Source of the DNA: CAZTZY01 sp964617765 | GTDB taxonomy: Bacteria > Pseudomonadota > Gammaproteobacteria > Pseudomonadales > DT-91 | Reading direction: 5' to 3' | Assembly: GCA_964617765.1 (NCBI GenBank) | Contig: CAZTZY010000006.1 | Span: 1 to 54,720, forward strand | DNA: 54,720 nt | Shown here: positions 51,334-54,720 of the stretch, in pieces | How the letters are laid out: each line of letters opens with the position of its first letter | How positions within the stretch are numbered: the stretch's first letter is position 1 | The notes under the pieces: model-generated | What the model was told of the DNA's origin: nothing | The model's input: the letters and a program-made list of their open reading frames with translations, nothing else | Database searches by the model: none | Program-made: the position numbers and the translations under genes

Positions 51334-52349
51334 GGGTTTTGTATTTCCTGAAAATCGTGGTTAGGAGCTGCCTGAATGAATGATACAGCTTTTTGCAAAA
51401 CTTCTATGCCGGCATTCTTTTTATGGGCTTCTTCGCTGATATGACGGCGAAAGGCTTTAGTCCCGTCCATGCCATTGAATAAACCCAGTATATGACGACT
51501 GATATGGTTCAGTTTAACCCCTTCAGCCATCTGCCCTTCAATATAAGGTAGCATATTTTCGAGTATCTCAAACCGGGTAGGGGCTGTTTTAGTGGAATTA
51601 AATAGCTGGGCGTCTATTTGTGCCAGGAAGTAGGGATTGTTGTAAGCTTCCCTTCCAACCATAACACCATCAGTATGTTGCAAATGTTGTTGGCATTCAG
51701 CCAACGTATTAATACCACCATTAATCACAATATTTAAATGCGGATACAGTTTTTTGATGGTGTACACACGCTCATAATTTAGCGGCGGAATATCACGGTT
51801 TTCTTTCGGGCTTAAACCCGATAACCAGGCGCAGCGGGCATGAATAATAAAAGTCGTACAGCCAGCCTTTTCTACCGTTTCTATAAAGGTTTTCAAGAAT
51901 TCCAGGCTATCCTTGTGATCAATGCCAATGCGGCATTTGACCGTAACCAGCTTGCTGCTGTGTTTTTGCATCGATTCCACACAGCGCGCAACCCTTTCCG
52001 GTTCGGCCATTAAACACGCACCAAACATACCCGACTGCACGCGGTCAGAAGGGCAACCCACATTCAGGTTAATTTCATCATAGCCATAGTGTTCGGCAAT
52101 GGCACACGCATTGCCTAAATCATCAGGATTACTGCCGCCCAGTTGCAAGGCAAGCGGCGCTTCTTCAGGGTTAAAGGCTAAAAATCGTTCAGCATCGTTA
52201 TTCAGGATGGCGCCGGTAGTTACCATTTCGGTATACAGGCGCGCTTCTTGAGAGAGTAAACGCATAAAATAGCGTGCATGGGTATCGGTCCAGTCGAGCA
52301 TGGGAGCGACGCAGAAGCGGTGAGTGGAACAAATTGCTTGGTTTGGCAT
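51330..52349 (-). CDS. dusA: tRNA-dihydrouridine synthase A
   Basis: FMN enzyme that reduces uridines in the tRNA D-loop (U20/U20a). It has 339 residues (E. coli 330). HRFCVAPMLDWTDTHARYF, ALQLGGSNPDDL and LNVGCPSDRVQSGMFGACLM (catalytic Cys) are present, as are VKCRIGIDH, INGGINTL and DGVMVGREAY. The frame continues to 52406, but the ATG at 52349 gives the family N-terminus. It overlaps tal by 4 bases. Confidence 0.96.
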   Translation of the reverse strand: MPNQAICSTHRFCVAPMLDWTDTHARYFMRLLSQEARLYTEMVTTGAILNNDAERFLAFNPEEAPLALQLGGSNPDDLGNACAIAEHYGYDEINLNVGCPSDRVQSGMFGACLMAEPERVARCVESMQKHSSKLVTVKCRIGIDHKDSLEFLKTFIETVEKAGCTTFIIHARCAWLSGLSPKENRDIPPLNYERVYTIKKLYPHLNIVINGGINTLAECQQHLQHTDGVMVGREAYNNPYFLAQIDAQLFNSTKTAPTRFEILENMLPYIEGQMAEGVKLNHISRHILGLFNGMDGTKAFRRHISEEAHKKNAGIEVLQKAVSFIQAAPNHDFQEIQNP

Positions 52350-52727
52350 GTAACTCTGTAACAAAAAAATGAAATATATTCCCAGTATACGACGACATTT
52401 GTACAAATCGAATAAAATTCATGATTCTACAGTGATGCAAAATGTTCAATATAGGGTTAATAATGTTACTTAAGGATGAAATATTTACAATGTGTACAAC
52501 TTTGCCGTTTTATTCTGGTTTTCGGGTGAAGATAAATGGCCATTTTATTCATTATCGAGCGTTTATTTAAAAGAGTTTGTCTTAAATTTCGAATCAGACG
52601 TGATAATTAAAGGGTTCGGTTTTTGTGTAAATCCTTGTGGTGCACTACACTTCCCCATTCAATACAATTCCAGTAAAAAATCTGTTCAAAGCGGTAAATT
52701 ATTCTTTCTATTTATCAGGGAAACACA
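52350..52727. other. 378-base divergent intergenic region between dusA and recC
   Basis: AT-rich. A short frame at 52492-52764 has no family resemblance and overlaps recC. I see no repeat of the families found elsewhere in the window. It should contain the divergent dusA and recC promoters. Confidence 0.4.
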
Positions 52728-54720
52728 ATGGGACATTTGCAGGTCACTTTCTCCAACCGTATAGATATTCTGCTGGAGCGATTTTCAGCTGCTATCATAC
52801 GGCCAACGGAAAACAAGCCGGGATCAGTCCACGATTTTTTGGCAGCTGAATATGTTCTGTTAGATAACAAGGTTTTAGGTGAATGGCTGAATATGCAGCT
52901 GGCCGAAAAACACGGAGTTGCTGCGAATATCCAGTATGTTCAGCCCTCCGGCCTGTTCTGGAATCTGGCCAAGTGTTTATGTGGTGAGCAGTTAAAGGAA
53001 GAAACGCCTTTACTGAAAGAAGAAATGAAATGGCGGCTGTTCCGGTTGCTGGCAGATCAATCCTTGCTCGAAAAATCGTGCATGACGCCGGTAAAACATT
53101 ATCTCGAAGGGGATGAATGCAAGGAGCTGAAGCGTTACCAGCTGGCTACCAGCATTGCCGACCTGTTTGACCAATACCTGATTTATCGCCCCGACTGGAT
53201 ATTGCAGTGGCAATCTTCGAAGCTGAATTTTGTTGATGACAAAACCGAAGCCTGGCAGCGTGAGTTATGGCTACGTTTGCTTGCCAGTAACAACACTAAC
53301 GAAATGGTGATGCATCGCGCTGCGATTGAAAAAGTCATGGGCGAACTTTTTGTGTCGGCTAATAGTGCAACTATCCAGCAGAAAGTGCCGTTCAAGCGCC
53401 TGTTTGTGTTTGGCATTACCTCTATGCCGCCAGGGTTATTAAGGTTGTTGCAGGGTTTAGGCCAGCATGTAGACGTGCAGATGTTTGTACTGAACCCGTG
53501 TGAGGAATATTGGGAGCTGATTGAATCGGGCAAAAAACTGGCGAGAAGTGCCAGTGATGAAGAACAGTATTTTGAAATAGGCAATCCGTTATTGGCCAGC
53601 CAGGGCAAACAATTGCAGGAGTTTATCGAACAGTTGCAAGAAGTTGCCGACCATGACTTTATCGAGGTGAAAGACTACGCCCCGCAAACCCTGTTACACA
53701 ATATCCAGCGTGAAATTCTCAAGCTGCAATACAAAGGTGAATCAGCCCGTGTTGAATATGTGCTTGAAGGCCAGCCGCAAAAGATTCCTGTTGCAGATCA
53801 ACCGCAAAGCCAGCGTGTGCCCAGCGTGCATATTCACCAGTGTCATAGTCCGCAACGCGAGGTCGAGGTATTACATGATCAGCTGCGCGATATGTTTGAA
53901 AAAATGCCTGACCTAAACCCGCGGGATGTAGTGGTGATGATGCCCAAAGTGTCGGGTTATGTGCCGTATATTCATGCAGTGTTCAATAGTGTGAAAGAAA
54001 ACCAGCGTATTCCGTACCACATTATTGATCGTACAGTTGTTGAAGAATCACCCCTGCTGAACAGCTTTGAAGTGTTGCTGAAGCTGCCTGATAGCCGCAT
54101 GAAATTATCTGAGGTGTTATCGATACTGGAAGTGCCAGCGGTACAAAACCAGTTTGGACTGGATCATTCACAATTTGAGCAGGTGCGTGAATGGCTGATA
54201 CAAAGCGGCGCGCGCTGGGGCCTCGATGCCGAACAACGCCAGGCGTTAGGTTTGCCTGCATATCATGAATATAGCTGGGAGTTCGCGATCAACCGCATGA
54301 TGGCAGGTTATGCGATGGCAGTTGAAGATAATTACGCAACGGATAACCTCTTGTCGTTACCCGATGCAGGTTACGACGTGATGCCACTCGACCTGATTGA
54401 AGGCGGTTCATCAGGTGCGTTCGACAGCTTTTTATCATTTTGGCAGCGACTGAACGATTTCCGCAAGGCTGCAGCGCAATCGAGAAGTGTGATGGCGTGG
54501 TATAACGATTTATTGCAGTTGCTTGCCGATTTTTACGCCACCGAAGATGAAGATGAATCTCGCGCGCTGGCCAGTGTGCGCGTAGCCGTGTTTGAATTAA
54601 AGAAAGCCCATGACAAGGGCTGGTATAACGGCCCGGCATCGGTAGCTGTAATTCGTGACCTGTTGAAGCCTGCCTTGCAGCAACCGGCAACAGGAAAACA
54701 CCATTGGCAGGAAGGTATCA
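52728..54720 (+). CDS. recC: RecBCD subunit RecC, N-terminal part (cut by the window edge)
   Basis: The frame starts with MGHLQVTFSNRIDILLERFS at an ATG preceded by CAGGGA and stays open for 664 codons to the end of the window. Diagnostic parts are PSGLFWNLAKCLCG, RLFVFGITSMPPGLLRLLQG, IHQCHSPQREVEVLHDQLRD (RecC's inactive helicase-like core) and PYHIIDRTVVEESPLLNSFE. RecC recognises Chi within the RecBCD helicase/nuclease. The usual order is recC-recB-recD, so recB is expected just beyond the window. Confidence 0.94.
   Translation, partial: MGHLQVTFSNRIDILLERFSAAIIRPTENKPGSVHDFLAAEYVLLDNKVLGEWLNMQLAEKHGVAANIQYVQPSGLFWNLAKCLCGEQLKEETPLLKEEMKWRLFRLLADQSLLEKSCMTPVKHYLEGDECKELKRYQLATSIADLFDQYLIYRPDWILQWQSSKLNFVDDKTEAWQRELWLRLLASNNTNEMVMHRAAIEKVMGELFVSANSATIQQKVPFKRLFVFGITSMPPGLLRLLQGLGQHVDVQMFVLNPCEEYWELIESGKKLARSASDEEQYFEIGNPLLASQGKQLQEFIEQLQEVADHDFIEVKDYAPQTLLHNIQREILKLQYKGESARVEYVLEGQPQKIPVADQPQSQRVPSVHIHQCHSPQREVEVLHDQLRDMFEKMPDLNPRDVVVMMPKVSGYVPYIHAVFNSVKENQRIPYHIIDRTVVEESPLLNSFEVLLKLPDSRMKLSEVLSILEVPAVQNQFGLDHSQFEQVREWLIQSGARWGLDAEQRQALGLPAYHEYSWEFAINRMMAGYAMAVEDNYATDNLLSLPDAGYDVMPLDLIEGGSSGAFDSFLSFWQRLNDFRKAAAQSRSVMAWYNDLLQLLADFYATEDEDESRALASVRVAVFELKKAHDKGWYNGPASVAVIRDLLKPALQQPATGKHHWQEGI

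Noticed and set aside
52492..52764. 90-codon open frame before recC
   Set aside because: Overlaps the start of recC, has no family resemblance and no ribosome site. Probably chance in AT-rich intergenic DNA.

Overview
The window is chromosomal DNA of moderate GC from a gammaproteobacterium. The signs are the rnfABCDGE-nth order (the rsx-nth operon of enterics), divergent metG and mrp, RlmKL, PpnN, TmcA, CsrA, HrpA, SlyD and RecC. I cannot name the genus. There is no phage, integrase, CRISPR array, rRNA or tRNA that I can see. The mobile signal is limited to several families of short structured repeats.

Layout. 1-3.1 kb: an enoyl-CoA hydratase/isomerase and a GGDEF-EAL protein. 3.3-10.1 kb (minus): the Rnf electron transport complex, endonuclease III and a small membrane protein. 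10.2-14.7 kb: metG, and divergently mrp, dcd and a SlyD-type isomerase. 14.9-18.2 kb: a tandem duplication of an outer-membrane-barrel gene plus a small PstS-like gene. 18.3-25.3 kb (minus): a MoxR/DUF58/DUF4381/BatA/BatB-BatC/BatD operon. 25.5-34.7 kb: pyrD, rlmKL, ppnN, csrA and hrpA. 34.8-37.4 kb: a Cys-rich secreted precursor peptide followed by a DUF692 (MNIO) enzyme and a DUF2063 partner, which is an HvfABC-like ribosomal peptide system. 37.5-41.6 kb: DUF2288, a PPOX-fold protein, an M18 aminopeptidase and an acetyl-CoA hydrolase/transferase. 41.7-43.7 kb: ompW with two perfect FNR/ANR boxes, and an orphan lipocalin-like protein. 43.7-49.1 kb: a repeat-rich stretch with glpE, a Rieske protein, tmcA and a HIT protein. 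49.2-54.7 kb: an MlaA-like protein, a PilZ protein, transaldolase, dusA and the 5' part of recC.

The most interesting system is at 34.8-37.4 kb. The peptide carries a signal sequence, 12 cysteines and six EGKCG motifs. This is the motif that MNIO enzymes of the HvfB type convert to copper-binding oxazolone/thioamide groups in the Haemophilus HvfA system. Here the precursor appears enlarged, has a second repeated motif (CG-x4-C), and is separated from its enzyme genes by a terminator-like hairpin.

The second notable layer is the repeats. A roughly 170-bp multi-hairpin element occurs as direct repeats on both sides of tmcA. A small element with terminal inverted repeats lies between the duplicated porin pairs and again directly in front of glpE, where its end supplies the Shine-Dalgarno. 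A GTCATT...AATGAC hairpin occurs three times, and short GC-rich hairpins with compensatory changes occur several times between 43.7 and 49.0 kb.
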